DNA from: Aspidapion aeneum
Taxonomy: Eukaryota; Arthropoda; Insecta; Coleoptera; Brentidae
Direction: 5' to 3'
Assembly (NCBI GenBank): GCA_963576565.1
Contig: OY755040.1
Coordinates: 27,861,203-27,925,202 of the forward strand
Length of the DNA: 64,000 nt
Below the pieces are notes generated by a model, which did not search any database, was not told the origin of the DNA, and saw only the letters and a program-made list of their open reading frames with translations. Shown one piece after another: positions 22,549 to 32,625 of this stretch. The translations under genes were made by a program, and so were the position numbers. Every line of letters starts with the position of its first letter. Position 1 is the stretch's first letter.

Positions 22549-25500
22549 GCTCATTTTTTTTACCTACGTTAGCACGTAATTCGTTAAGGTAGAACTCTAT
22601 TATTTCTTAACCAATTTTTTCAGTTGATACCTTTTTGTGCGCGGCAAAGATTAGTCAATATTTAAAATCGAGTACAGTGGCGAGCAAAAATGAAATTTTT
22701 ATAAACGCAGAGTTATACAGGATACTAGGAAGTAAGGGTCAAGAATTCCCAAAAGAAATCGAAATTTGGACACCCTGTATAGTGGCGTCTTGGCCCTTCA
22801 ATGTGACGCCGCTGATGTCATATGCAAGGGGGGGGGAGGGTGTCAGAACGAAAAAAAAGATTTTTTCCTTAAAGAAAAACAACTTACAGTTAAGTACGGC
22901 CAAGGCCTCTGCGTACTTACACAAGAATTTTTATTTTGGCATTTATACTTTTCGGCCCACTCTAAAATTTTTAAAGGCAATAGACAAAATATTGGAGCAT
23001 CTTTTTTCAAAAAAATATAAAAAATCGAAGAGGTCACATTTTTAAAATGGCGATTTTTTAAATTTATTGTCTTGTACTAAGGTCACTGATGCGATTATTT
23101 GTCATTTTCAATATTTTTTCTTAAAGGCTCTTGTTTTTATTTAAAGAAAACATAAACAGTAGTAAAATTTTTTTTTGCAAATTTCGTATTTTTTCAGGAA
23201 AAATTATAAACCATAGATATGTTTTGGCCAATTAAGAAGATAAAACACCCTGTAGATTTAAGGAATCGCAACATTTTTTCAAATTTTAGATCTTGGTGTA
23301 ATCGGTATCTATAGAGGAACCAAAAAATTTATTTTTATTAAAATCCAAATTTTTTTGTGCAAATGGTGGCTCCATAAGTAAATAATTAGTCGCTTTTCCC
23401 TGAAAATTTTGCATAAGGTGCCATCTATCGCACCAATAATAAAATTTTCAACTCTGGGTTTTCTCCCAGGAAAATCGATATGCTTCGTTTTAACTTACTA
23501 CGCAGTTTTTACATTATTGATTGCAGTCCTGGAAATTCCGTTTAGCTAGATGTTTCAGAACTATCGACCTGATTTTAAAAAATCGTTGTATGTTTGGTTT
23601 TGTCTACAGCAAGCAAATTTGCAGAAAGATGTCGAAAGTTGTCTTGTTGTTTAATCATCAACTTATTTAGCTTGGAAAAAGTCTATTGGTAAATTTTGAG
23701 GGGACAAAGATATAACATATTTCTAATTTCATGCTTTCTATGACATAACCAAAGGTATTTGTATTCTCTGTAAGTAAATCGTAGCTGGATGATTTCCGTT
23801 CTTATCATGACGTAGTGATTTAAGCAGATTAACTTATCGCAAGATTGGTAAATATACAATCACTTAAATATTGAAAATCGTTTCTTGGGAACGCGCTTTG
23901 ATACGCAATCGATCGCTTAACTTATCCGTTTAACTAAAATTGTTTTAAAATGGCGCCAATTCAAATTTTCCAAACTTGCCTATGTGAAACTAAAAATTAC
24001 CTTTAGCAGTAATAAAAATAAGAAATATTTAAAATTCTACAATTACACTTTCCAAACGAAAAACATATATTAACCATTTTAACAAATTATTCGTTTTCAA
24101 ATTGAACAAGGTCTCCTTCACTGACGTGATAGATTTGAACCATCTAGAAAGCAATTTTGTGTTACTCAATAAAATTAGGTCGTCCTCATCATTTAGGTTT
24201 TGTTAAACAAGTTTCGATGATTAACAAAAATGGTATAAAAACTGTAGTGAGAACCTCTATTCCAACAATGTCGATTAGCTTTTTAGATGTTTAACAAAAT
24301 TGTTTCATTCAAACTTTTATCGTTCAAATCGCGAACGGCTTTCAAGTTGAAACTTATGGGCTAGGTAGTCATAATAAATTAAAATAATAAAATATTGTAA
24401 AAATTAGGGCGAAGTGGGTCTGCAAAAAAAGAGGGGTACAAGAAATTGCTTTACGCTGTATTGTCAAGGAAATTAAATTACTTGAACTGATCTGAAAAAT
24501 ATAATCAAAAACGCACCGGACCGAACCACATGTACATATTCATGTACAACTGAATTCGAAGCCATCCCAAAACTGAGAAGGTCAATTGATTTTCTGTTAA
24601 AAAAATTGTATAGAAAAGGTTTGTTTGTTTAAAAATAAAAAATGTCAAGCTGAAGAAAGTAGTTGAAAAGAAAATAGTATTTTATTTATAATGTCTAACA
24701 AGAAGTTTGTTATTGCCAGGCTATAAAAAACAAGCGAAAAAAGTTTTAAAAATGACCCAAGTTTAAATTAATATTAAGTAAACTACTCCTCAAGCTGCCT
24801 AACTTATCTACTTTAAAACTTCCAAAAACTAATAATTACCTCAAAGAGGAATATCATTAATTTTTCACGGACGTTCCCCTTGAGAGCAAATTCGGGTCTA
24901 TTTCAAAAATATTTTACGTTACAAATATTAAAAGTCTTTAAACTCTTAATCAACGTCAAAAGAGCTATTAGTTTCAAAGACATATAACACAATGATTTTA
25001 ATTTTGTTTGTTTATGTCCTTTCTTCAGTGGACGTTGGGTATCATTCTGGTTTGAATTCGTTTAATTCTTGATTGGGAGTAGTAAGTATCTCTTCAAAAT
25101 ATTCTCTTCCTAAAAAAAAAATTCCATGTTTGACGTTAGCTTGGGGCAGTCAGTAGATTATATTTTTAGATTGATTCAAATAATGGTTTCTCCCGTTTAA
25201 TAGCGTAAGAACGCAAACACCAATTATTCATTGTTTACAGTCTTGATGCAGGGTAAACCTTCCTAAATTATCTTCTGCTCGCGCTACCTGCAAAGTTATT
25301 AAACTTGGTAAAAAACGCATCAGATGACGCTGCATTTAAAAACGGTGCAAATCCTTGGCCCAGTTTTTTGAATCGAGGTGGGACGCATAGGTGGAAACTA
25401 GTCTTTACTCTGCAGATCTTAAACTTAGGCTTCCACTAACGACCACATGCTAGGTATGTCCCCTGGCACGTCTTTGATTAGTCAACCAAGAAACATTGGT

Positions 25501-26342
25501 GCTTCTATCAGGGTCTTTAACCAAACAGGAAGCCACCCATTCTGAAGGGGACGGCTTCAGTCATGGTCACGGACCAGGCAGACCCCGTGCACCCACCAAT
25601 AATTAACGTAATCACTCTATAAAACTAGGTTGCGATTTTAGCTTTTTAAAGTGAAAGCACTGGCAAAATAATTGGAAAAGTCGGAACTTATAATAAAAAA
25701 GCAAAAATCATATCTGTTATAACAATACGAAAGCATGTCCTTCTAACTTTCTTGCTGCCACCCTATATCTTCTAAATCTTTTAACTTTTAATAATTGAGA
25801 TTTTAGTTTCTTTTCAAACATCCTTTGGCAGAGCCGTTTTTTTTTCCATAGACCGTTAATATACTCTAATAGCCTGTCCTTAACTGTCTTAAATAAAAAA
25901 CAGACACTCTAGGCCGTCTAAAGAATAAGGTGATAAAGCCCTCCCAATTTGACAAGAGCCTGTTCAAAAATAGTTGTTTTGGTGCATCTGCTAACAAATG
26001 AGGTTTTTTCAAAAATTTACATTCTTAGAGGTAGGTAATTCTTTTATACTGCTGTAGGTACTTGATTGAAAAGTAAAATCTCGGATGACAATGACGGATT
26101 AAAATAAATTGCACAACACATTGTTTTGCATCTTTTTTATTATCTTGGAAGTTATGTAAATTTTGTATAATAGCTGTATGATTCTTATCACTGTTAAACT
26201 AACAGTTTTTATGCAGTAGACGCCAGGACTCACTTTGCTTTACGATTGAAGATAATGCTTTTAAATCAAGCCTGGAAGCATAGTCCAATCTGCTGATACA
26301 TACCTTTAAGTCTTGTCTATTTTATCGTAGGTAACTAGACGA
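22549..26342. other. Unassigned sequence, 3.8 kb
   Basis: A run of nine G lies near 22830. The phrase 'acaccctgta' occurs at 22769 and 23247, also seen in the E-type repeat at 60468. A 136-codon open frame at 22635-23045 overlaps other frames in the same AT-rich stretch and has no recognisable domain. A relatively GC-rich island at about 25380-25610 has no readable product. No gene can be supported. Confidence 0.4.
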
Positions 26343-27252
26343 ACTAGACAGACGTTTTTCTACGTTGTCCGACGCCTATTCTCCACCTTTTACTTATTGA
26401 TCTTTGGATTGACTATTGCCATTCCAGTTTGGGACGCCCACTTTTTTGCGCCCTGTTGGCTGCCATTAGGACTAGCTTTGGTAATATTTCGTCTTTTATT
26501 CATTGTACATGGTTGTACTATATCAGTTGTCTTTTAGTGATGTCATCCGTTATGCTTCTCACGATTCCCATTCTTTCTTTTATGAATAGATTTCTTAAAT
26601 GATCTTTTGTGTTTTTCTATTATGCGACAAGTTTTTATTTCATACAACAGTGTGCTTTTTAAAATACTATTAAACTTTTTACCCTTTGTATAGTTCTTTT
26701 ATCGCTTTTATGCATAAACGATTGATATTAGTTTGTTCTAACACTAACCATCATTTTTCTACTGGAACGGTATCATATGCATTTTATAGGTTTACAAAGG
26801 TAACACGGGTCTCTATATTTCTGGCACTTCTTTCCTTACAAAATCTGCCTACACAAAACCCACTTTGCTCCTCTTCTTCTTGTTGATGAAAATCATTTTC
26901 TATTAGATCTCTAAGAATACTACCGTACAATTTACTTAGACTATTAGTTACTGAAATTTCTCTGTAATTGTTGCAATCCAGCTTTTTTCCTTTTTTATGT
27001 ATTAAGGATACGAATGCTATTTTCCAATCACCAGGTACTGAATATCCGTTTATGCATTGATTGTTAATATAACATATAATATGTGAGATTTTCTAGTAGT
27101 TTCTCTGATTCATATTTGAGCATTTCAGCGTATATTTTGCAGTTCCGCTAGCTTTTCCGGATTTAAGCTTTTTAATACTATATTTAAAATTTCGTTTTCG
27201 GTAACTACTTCCTCCCCATGTACTTTTGTGTCTCTCCTTCTGCTTTTGAAGT
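26343..27252 (-). pseudogene. RTE-type LINE copy, internally deleted (same family as 47427-48959 and 57101-58858)
   Basis: Read on the minus strand, it begins near 27250 with the linker ('VHGEEVVTENEI'), then the reverse transcriptase ('GYSVPGDWKIAFVSLIHKKG', 'KLDCNNYREISVTNSLSKLY', 'LIENDFHQQEEEEQSGFCVG', 'RSARNIETRVTFVNL', 'NAYDTVPVEKWW'). It then jumps near 26600 to the C-terminal region and the family 3' end. The motif B, FADD and thumb regions are deleted, as is a stretch of about 12 codons after 'GFCVGRFC'. Many stops are present. The 3' end matches 48890-48940 and 58800-58850 closely ('ggcgtcggacaatgtagaaa'). Confidence 0.8.
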
Positions 27253-28040
27253 CTATAAATTATTTAAAAATGGCTGGTCAAGAAGTGAAAGATTAGTCCA
27301 AAAACGGTGAAAGTTATTGCCAAATATTTTGTTTTGGTCTTTTTAAAATTGCTTAAATTAATTACGTAAAACTCAGCTCAATCAAGTTTTATTTAAGCAC
27401 AATAAACTCTTTGTGTGAGCACTATAACAGAGTCGGGTGCTCTTTATGACCGCATGGCCGCCCGCCCCTTTTCAAAACATACAATAAAATAAAATTTCAA
27501 TAAATAATATTAAACATTTTGCTTATTTGTACTATAATTTTTCCTTTCGCATCGACGCAAACCATGAATAAAGTGCATCTACTGTTGACACGATTAAGAG
27601 CGATGCTAGCCGCTCGAGTTTCTTGGGCCGCAAGCTATATTGCGGCCCGCGTTACCATAGAAACTTGGGGGGAAGTAGGGGAGGTAGACCGCTGTTTGAA
27701 TACAAAGAAAATAAGTCCACTCATACGTATTTACACACACAGACTAAGAAAATAAGTTGCAAACAATATTCACGTAAAAGGAATTTTTATTTTTGTTTTT
27801 TTTTTGTGTAGTTTTTTACGGTAAAAAATATAACTTAGTTTTTTCTAAAAAGATCCGGAACCCCCACTTTTAATCCATTTGCTCCTTCCCAGCTTTGCTG
27901 CTCTCGGGCCGCCACTGCACTGTTATTGAAATCGGCGTAGTAAACTAATCAAAAAGTTATTTTGATTATAAGCACAACTATTGATTAAATTGTGTGTAGA
28001 CAGTGGCGCAACAATCCTTAAGATGTAAGGTGCCACTTCT
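27253..28040. other. Unassigned sequence with GC-richer patches
   Basis: Patches at 27430-27470 and 27600-27690 ('gggccgcaagctatattgcg', a short dyad) and at 27895-27920 ('gggccgccactgcactg') resemble hAT-type transposon wording, but no inverted end pair or target duplication could be found. No gene. Confidence 0.35.
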
Positions 28041-28043
28041 CGA

Positions 28044-28878
28044 CTCGTGGTCACTCGATAATCCGTATGGTCTCAGCAGTCCATGGAGGGATTCAGTAAT
28101 CCGGATTTTAATTGATTTAATTATCCGGACTCGCGTTTTTACCAGAAAATGCCGTATAAATGCACATAATTGCCTGTCATTTGGTTGGCTTGAGGCGGCA
28201 TGTGGTGTCCAAGGCCACATTCAGCAGTTTTCACCTAGCTTTTCGAACGAAGGCAAGGTTATAGGTCACGGTCGTGTCGAGAGTAGCTCCAATCAAAAGG
28301 AAACATAAAACTTTGACCATAAATGAGAAGTCAGAGATTATTGATGTATTAAATAGTAGTAACATTACTGGAAAAGCTTTAGCTCTAAAGCATGTAGTGG
28401 GTACATCAATAATCAACGATATTTAGAAAAATTCCGAAAAAATTAGAGGGTTTGTATTGAATTCCTAGAAACTCCATGTAATTATTTCTTTCTAATCACG
28501 TTCCGAAAATACTTATTTAACTTTCCGCCCTGAAGATGGGTGTGGAAAGTGAATGAGTGTGGAAATAGAACATTATTAAAATCGGCTTGATTTGGACATT
28601 TTAATGACTTTTTCAACCAGCTAGTGTAAAACTATAATGTATAAAATTAAAACTAAATTGTTTTTGTTTTAATATTTTTAAAAAAGTTTATAAAAAAATT
28701 TGTTTCATGATTCTGTGTTCATTTCAACTAAAATCATTATTATTCTATTAAATCCCACTTTTTAGTAACGTTTATACATTTTTTTTGTTATCAAAAAATG
28801 TCCTCAATAATCCGGATCCTTTGATAACTCGTATAGGCCCGGTTTTATTTGATCCGGATTATCGAGTCACCACTGTAA
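28044..28878 (+). mobile_element. Tigger/pogo-type DNA transposon relic
   Basis: The left end near 28044 carries 'cgtggtcactcgataatccg'. The right end at 28855-28877, read inverted, gives 'cagtggtgactcgataatcc', the typical Tigger/Jerky-type end, followed by TA. Internal copies of 'ataatccggat' near both ends add to the inverted structure. Between them is the start of the transposase DNA-binding region (28283-28468). The rest of the transposase, including the DDE catalytic domain, is gone, so this is an internally deleted copy. The left target TA is not preserved. Confidence 0.7.
28283..28468 (+). pseudogene. CENP-B-type helix-turn-helix fragment of a Tigger/pogo transposase
   Basis: The frame reads 'APIKRKHKTLTINEKSEII', 'DVLNSSNITGKALALKHVVG', 'TSIINDI', then a stop, and 'KNSEKIRGFVLNS'. 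This follows the N-terminal HTH of CENP-B and Tigger transposases (K-R-K-..-L-T-I-..-K-..-I-I; GK-..-LA-..-..GTS-I-..-I-..KN-..-KI), which binds the element ends. There is one in-frame stop in place of a codon near 28424 and a second after 'VLNS'. An ATG was not found at the expected place. Only about 60 codons of a transposase of several hundred remain. Confidence 0.75.
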
Positions 28879-28904
28879 TAGGTAACTTTTGCATGTCCCA
28901 TTTT

Positions 28905-29445
28905 TCTCATATCCCTTATTTGAGGCATGCACAGTTACCTGGTTTGAACCTTGTCGTTTCCTAAAGGATAATGTTTGATCTTACTTGTGTTCGAATAACG
29001 CAGGCTACTAGTTCCTTTGATTTAGAGACAGTGTTGCCGCGCATATAACGTTAAGACAAAATATAATGTAAAGTAAAAATATTTTTGAAACCAGAAATTA
29101 TTTCAAGAGCTACCAATGCGGGGTAATCCGCAGCTTTAATTTTATGCCATTTATTGAAAAAGTTTTTTTATAAAATCTGGTAGATATGTGTTGTTTGGCA
29201 ACAGTGTTCACCAAGTAACCAAAAGTCATCAATGTTCTGTGAAGTGCGTTAAGAAATAAGAAGTACATAGTTAACACAGATCTAATCTTATATTTTCCTG
29301 GCTTATATTTTTGGTTGTGCAGTTTTTCCCTAGTTTGCTGTTTTCGGAAATTTTTATTAAAGTAATATACAAATCAATAAAGGACAAAGGATAAAAAATT
29401 GTCTCTGCAAAAAGTAAAAATTGGGCTTCTAAATATCAAGTGACA
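28905..29445 (-). repeat. Dispersed repeat C, copy C2
   Basis: Reverse complement of 6405-6958 over its whole length, with scattered substitutions and small indels. It begins right after the Tigger relic. No ends or coding capacity were recognised. Confidence 0.75.
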
Positions 29446-30041
29446 TATGTCATTTAATGTCGCATTTACAAAAGATAATGTTAACTAAAGGAGGGTGTGC
29501 AATAGGTCCCTAATGAATCCTTCGACGACCCTAAGTTGATATTAATTGAATAAGAAATTACAAAATTTTACAGGTAGACCCCGAGACGAAAGTTTTTGGC
29601 AGATGCAAAAAAATGGGCAACCTAATTTATAAATTTATCTTAAAAGAACAGACTCAAACTCCAATTAAACTGTCGAGTAACGCTTCGGTCTATCACCCAT
29701 GTGCGGCAAAGTGTGTATTTTAACTCCCCCTTACACTGATCAGGGATTACTTATAAATAAGATTGGTATTTTCTACTAATATCCTTCTATTGTTTAAGAT
29801 GATTCTAACAGTGGCCGCTGTAAAGTTGGGGGGGGGGGGGGCCGCAAATGGCTTAAGATTGGGGGTTCTTGATTTTTTTAAAATTAATATAGAAAAAATA
29901 AATATGAAATGGCTAAAAAATATAAAGTGGCTAAAAAATCTAAAACAAGCAAATACAAAACCAAAAAATAAAATCATATTTTAGTAAGATTATACAATAA
30001 TTATAAAAATAAAAACACTGAAACAAGACACTGTCATAAAC
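29446..30041. other. Unassigned; contains a run of G
   Basis: A run of about 12 G lies near 29829-29840, followed by 'ccgcaaatggctta'. Open frames at 29747-29984 on both strands run through low-complexity AT sequence and are not credible genes. Confidence 0.45.
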
Positions 30042-30095
30042 AACAAGCGAAATTAAAGAAAGAAAAATCAGAAAAAAGTTGTCTTCGGCCGGGAC
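30042..30095 (-). repeat. SINE fragment (tRNA-derived family), split by the foldback element
   Basis: On the minus strand it reads 'gtcccggccgaagacaac', then the tail 'tctgatttttctttctttaa', the same as 31368-31420 on the plus strand. The missing upstream part of the T-arm ('agttcgagtcccgtc' on the minus strand) is found at about 31096-31110 beyond the foldback element. Confidence 0.75.
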
Positions 30096-31095
30096 GCGTA
30101 TTTACGTTTCCGTGCTCATTTCACGTCGGCGCGGTTTTGAAATAGACACGGAAATGTTACAATATATTTGGGTTCAAATACGTGTTGATTTTAAGAGTTT
30201 TGATCTCGAAATGAGCACGGATCTGAAAGAGAACATCGCTCATTAAACTATTACAAAAGCGTATTCAACTGTCAGGTTAAAACGCTAACATAACGAAAGC
30301 TAATCAATCAAATCTAACCGAACCGAACCAAAGCAAACTGAACCAATAATTAAAAAAAAAAAAACTTTCCTGACTTCCTACCCGGGATCCTAGAGGATGT
30401 GAATCCGAACCGAAACGAACCGAATTGAACCAAACCGAACCGAACCGAACCAAAGCAAACTGAACCAGCAATTAAAAAAAAAACTTTCTTGACTTCTTTC
30501 CCGGGATCCTAGAGGGTGTGAATTGTGTTGTAGTTTAGTTTGGTTAGGTTAGGTTTGGTTTGGTTTAGTTAGGATCGGTTCGGTTTGGATTCACATCCTC
30601 TAGGATCCCGGGTAGGAACTCAGGAAAGTTGTTTTTTTTTTTAAATAATTATTGGATCAGTTTGCTTTGGTTCGGTTCGGTTAGATTTGATAAAATTTAT
30701 TAATAACAGAACAACTGTCGTCGTAGTTGCCGGTGTAAGACAATGAACACTGAACTTTGCAGGTATGGTTAATGGAAGAGTGTTCTTCAAACTTCAAAGA
30801 ATTTCGAAATCTTGAGTAATATTAGTACAAATACTTTTAAACTGCTCCATAATTTTCATATTAACAAACATATAACCTCAAAATCAAACTAATAAACAAC
30901 GTGAATCCAATTTAAGTTTCAAATGTGCACTTATAACTAAACCCCTGTGCGGCGTAATTTGATACAAATCCGTGCCTTGTTCGAGCCTCGGCGCCTTAAA
31001 ATCAACACGCATTTGTAACCAAATATGTTGCAACATTTCCGTGTCTATTTCAAAACAGCGCTGCCGTGAAATCAGCACGGAAACGTAAATACGCG
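30096..31095. mobile_element. Foldback element with about 128-bp inverted ends, inserted in a SINE
   Basis: Left arm 30096-30223 (starting 'gcgtatttacgtttccgtgc') is mirrored with mismatches by 30967-31094. The flanks 'gccgggac' (30088-30095) and 'gacgggac' (31096-31103) are a 7/8-matching direct repeat in the T-arm of the SINE, so an 8-bp target duplication is likely. The interior holds a second, separate palindrome (30308-30690) and no transposase. Superfamily unknown. Confidence 0.75.
30308..30690. repeat. Inner palindrome with (CCGAA)n-like motif
   Basis: Left arm 30308-30413 and right arm 30575-30690 are inverted copies sharing 'aaccgaaccgaaccaaagca', 'acccgggatcctagaggatg' and 'tgaatccgaaccga'. 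Between them, 30448-30524 is a further direct copy of the arm. The sequence is rich in 'ccgaa' and 'aacc' steps, and its complement in 'ggtt'. Confidence 0.85.
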
Positions 31096-31308
31096 GACGG
31101 GACTCGAACTCAACAAACGTAAAAGGTAATCTCATGGTTTCAGAGGTTGATACTTTACGTATAATTTTGAGTTTTCATACCTTCGACAATGGGAAGGCAG
31201 AATTATAGAAATCAGTTGGATGGCTTGGTCTAGTAAATACCTTGAGAGTTTCTTGTATTGAAACCATACACATGCATAGATAGAAGTTTTTCGAAAATTT
31301 ATTTACGG

Positions 31309-31380
31309 TCTTTGGTGGCTTAATAAGAGTGCGTTTGCATACAGAGCAAGAGATTCCGGGTTCGAGTCCCGGCCGAAGAC
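31309..31380 (+). ncRNA. tRNA-like structure (SINE head), anticodon-loop position reads ACA
   Basis: The 72-nt fold has an acceptor stem of 7 bp (tctttgg with ccgaaga, one G-U), U8, a weak D-arm and a 5-bp anticodon stem (tttgc/gcaag) with loop 'atacaga', where U33 is followed by ACA. The variable loop is 5 nt, and the T-arm is perfect (ccggg, ttcgagt, cccgg). The D-loop lacks the usual GG pair, and ACA is not a normal eukaryotic Cys anticodon. I therefore read it as a tRNA-derived SINE head and not a working tRNA gene. Confidence 0.65.
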
Positions 31381-31440
31381 AACTTTGTTCTGATTTTTCT
31401 TTCTTTAATTTCACTTGCTCTTTGTGGTTTTAGGTTCATG
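31309..31440 (+). mobile_element. tRNA-derived SINE copy
   Basis: A tRNA-like head (31309-31380) is followed by a body whose first about 45 bp ('acaactttgttctgattttt' onward) recurs in the inverted fragment at 30042-30095. The 3' limit is uncertain. The B-box 'ggttcgagtcc' is a perfect match to the polymerase III internal promoter consensus, and an A-box-like 'tggcttaataag' lies at 31316. The antisense open frame here is only the translation of the SINE. Confidence 0.65.
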
Positions 31441-32125
31441 CATTATTTGCAATTTGGTATTTGAAGACACTGTCAATTCAAAAAATTAAAAAACTCTGAT
31501 ATGTCATAAGGACCTATTTCAATTAAAGTGTTTAGTTTTGATTTAAACTATTTAAATTTGCTGTTAGTTTTAAGTAATTTGGAAGAGCATTAAAACACTG
31601 ACACCCCGTTGGTATAGCGCAGTTGAGCGTTGATCGCTGCATAGTATATTTTTAATCCTAGTATCGTAAGCATGATTTAAAGAGTTTGTTTGAAAAAAAA
31701 GACATATGGTTTTTAACTCTTTATATGCCCTACGACAAGATTCTTTCCTCTTAAACTTTATAATGCACACTGCACATTTCTGTAATATAAAACTCTATTG
31801 ATCTTTGTTGCTCTTCGGCAGTGAATAATAACATATTTATTAAATTATTAAATATTGGTAAAAATTTGAGAGATAAAAACTTTTAAGGATTTTTTCACTA
31901 CATTCATTGGACAGGACTTAAACCAAAACATGTAGAAGCTAGTACATAATTTAATAAATAATAAAAAGTAAAGGCCCTAATATTAATATCTGCGGTAGCC
32001 TCGCATTAATTTCCGCAGTATCAGAGTACAGAACCTTGCCATCCTAGCCATCTGTGTACATTTTCATAGGTAGGATCTAAACCACTCCACAAACAATATT
32101 CTTTCTTCGAAATGTTAAGCGTAGC
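31441..32125. other. Unassigned sequence
   Basis: No recognisable gene. Short open frames near 31570-31770 have no domain. Confidence 0.4.
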
Positions 32126-32180
32126 TCAAGGCCGTACCTAGGGGGATAAAAGAGGTCAATCCTTTCCCCGAAAATTTTAT
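32126..32180. repeat. hAT-type element end
   Basis: 'caaggccgtacctaggggga' matches the inverted right end of the MITE at 54224-54572. A partner end was not found, so the extent is unknown. Confidence 0.45.
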
Positions 32181-32625
32181 AACTCAAAAATAAAAAATAA
32201 ATCTGTCAATCTCTACATTTTATATGTAGAGTATCGTAAATGCAAATAGTACGGAGGTTGTTAAATAGCGTTCCATTATTTTTATTTCAAATTATGTTTG
32301 CTTATTCTAAAGTGCATAAAATAATATATAAACCAAGTGAATAAAGTTCGTTTCAATCCCTCAGCGAATTGTAGTCCTCTAATAATAATGAACTATAAAC
32401 TCCTTTGTAAAATTTTATCTCCTTTTTTCTTGTAGTTTAGTTAGCTTTTTTTCATGAATCTACTTCTTATGTAACCCAGAATATGTGGTTAACATTAGTC
32501 GGAAACTAACAAGCGCCACGCGGGCATCGAACATACATATTATATATTCGATGACTCGGGGCAGCTATCCTGAGCTAAGATGAGCTACATTTTCTTATAA
32601 AGTATTTCTGCGGCCCCGGTTTCTT

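Noticed and set aside
22635..23045. 136-codon open frame as a gene
   Set aside because: It overlaps open frames on both strands across a run of nine G and repeat-like sequence; no domain was recognised.
31309..31380. A functional tRNA-Cys(ACA) gene
   Set aside because: The D-loop lacks GG, ACA is not a normal eukaryotic anticodon, and the downstream body recurs in another copy, which fits a SINE.
31175..31414. 79-codon antisense open frame containing 'LRPGLEPGISCSVCKRTL'
   Set aside because: This phrase is what the antisense of a tRNA-derived SINE head gives when translated; not a gene.
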